Origin: Bacteroidales bacterium | GTDB lineage: Bacteria > Bacteroidota > Bacteroidia > Bacteroidales > JAADJA01 | Direction: 5' to 3' | Assembly (NCBI GenBank): GCA_029934735.1 | Contig: JAOZLR010000002.1 | Coordinates: 1-21,904, forward strand | Length of the DNA: 21,904 nt | Shown here: positions 21,805 to 21,904 of the stretch, in pieces | Numbering within the stretch: the stretch's first letter is position 1 | Layout of the letters: each line of letters opens with the position of its first letter | The notes under the pieces: model-generated | Seen by the model: the letters and a program-made list of their open reading frames with translations, nothing else | Told to the model about the DNA's origin: nothing | Database searches by the model: none | Made by a program: the position numbers and the translations under genes

Positions 21805-21904
21805 ATGAACTCAAATATAAATCCGGTATTAGTTTTATTTGCTTTTTTTCTCACATTCAATGTCCATTCACAACTTTACTTTCAACAATCGGCAAGCAGG
21901 GGAG
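21805..21904 (+). CDS. N-terminus of an exported protein, cut by the window end
   Basis: Only 33 codons are visible. The ATG at 21805 starts MNSNINPVLVLFAFFLTFNVHS followed by Gln, a clear Bacteroidota signal peptide. The mature start QLYFQQSASRG gives no family clue. A TAnnTTTG box upstream supports a real start. The protein is periplasmic, outer-membrane or secreted; its function cannot be judged. Confidence 0.65.
   Translation, partial: MNSNINPVLVLFAFFLTFNVHSQLYFQQSASRG

Overview
The window looks like chromosomal DNA from a member of the Bacteroidota, probably a Bacteroidales/Marinilabiliales-like or flavobacterial relative. The evidence is AT-rich sequence, -7 promoter boxes of the TAnnTTTG type, a type IX secretion (gliding C-terminal) protein, the gene order DUF6089-uppS-bamA-ompH-ompH, and exported proteins that nearly all have glutamine directly after the predicted signal peptidase site. 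No plasmid, phage or CRISPR signature was seen, and no rRNA or tRNA.

Layout. (1) 48-6560: a co-directional cell-envelope cluster. NAD kinase is followed by a DUF6089 outer-membrane protein, undecaprenyl diphosphate synthase, BamA and two Skp/OmpH chaperones, and ends at a strong terminator. UppS supplies the lipid carrier for peptidoglycan and O-antigen; BamA and the two Skp-like proteins assemble outer-membrane beta-barrels. (2) 6690-9129, minus strand: a T9SS cargo protein and a GNAT-like conserved protein. (3) 9257-14784: a methionine/one-carbon operon, full-length cobalamin-dependent MetH followed 11 bp later by a bifunctional homocysteine methyltransferase/methylene-THF reductase. The reductase would make the methyl-THF that MetH uses. 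(4) 14826-15238, minus strand: two very small proteins (83 and 41 aa); the 41-aa one is a single-pass membrane protein too short for ordinary gene calling. A gene-free stretch to about 15657 follows. (5) 15714-19137: a TAXI-type periplasmic binding protein divergent from a multiheme cytochrome c/HEAT/TPR protein with seven CxxCH sites and one CxxxCH site. (6) 19266-20021: a Sir2-family deacylase. (7) 20082-21654: a repeat-rich segment with three direct copies (260, 261 and 313 bp) of an element built from six short hairpins, with hairpin-type terminal inverted repeats of about 20 bp. An IS200/IS605-type TnpA gene (20840-21301, minus) lies between copies two and three. (8) 21805-21904: the start of another exported protein, cut by the window edge.

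Most of the window is ordinary housekeeping content. The parts most likely to reward a second look are the multi-hairpin element with its IS200-like transposase (one hairpin shows compensatory base changes between copies), the CxxxCH site in the cytochrome, and the overlooked small membrane protein.
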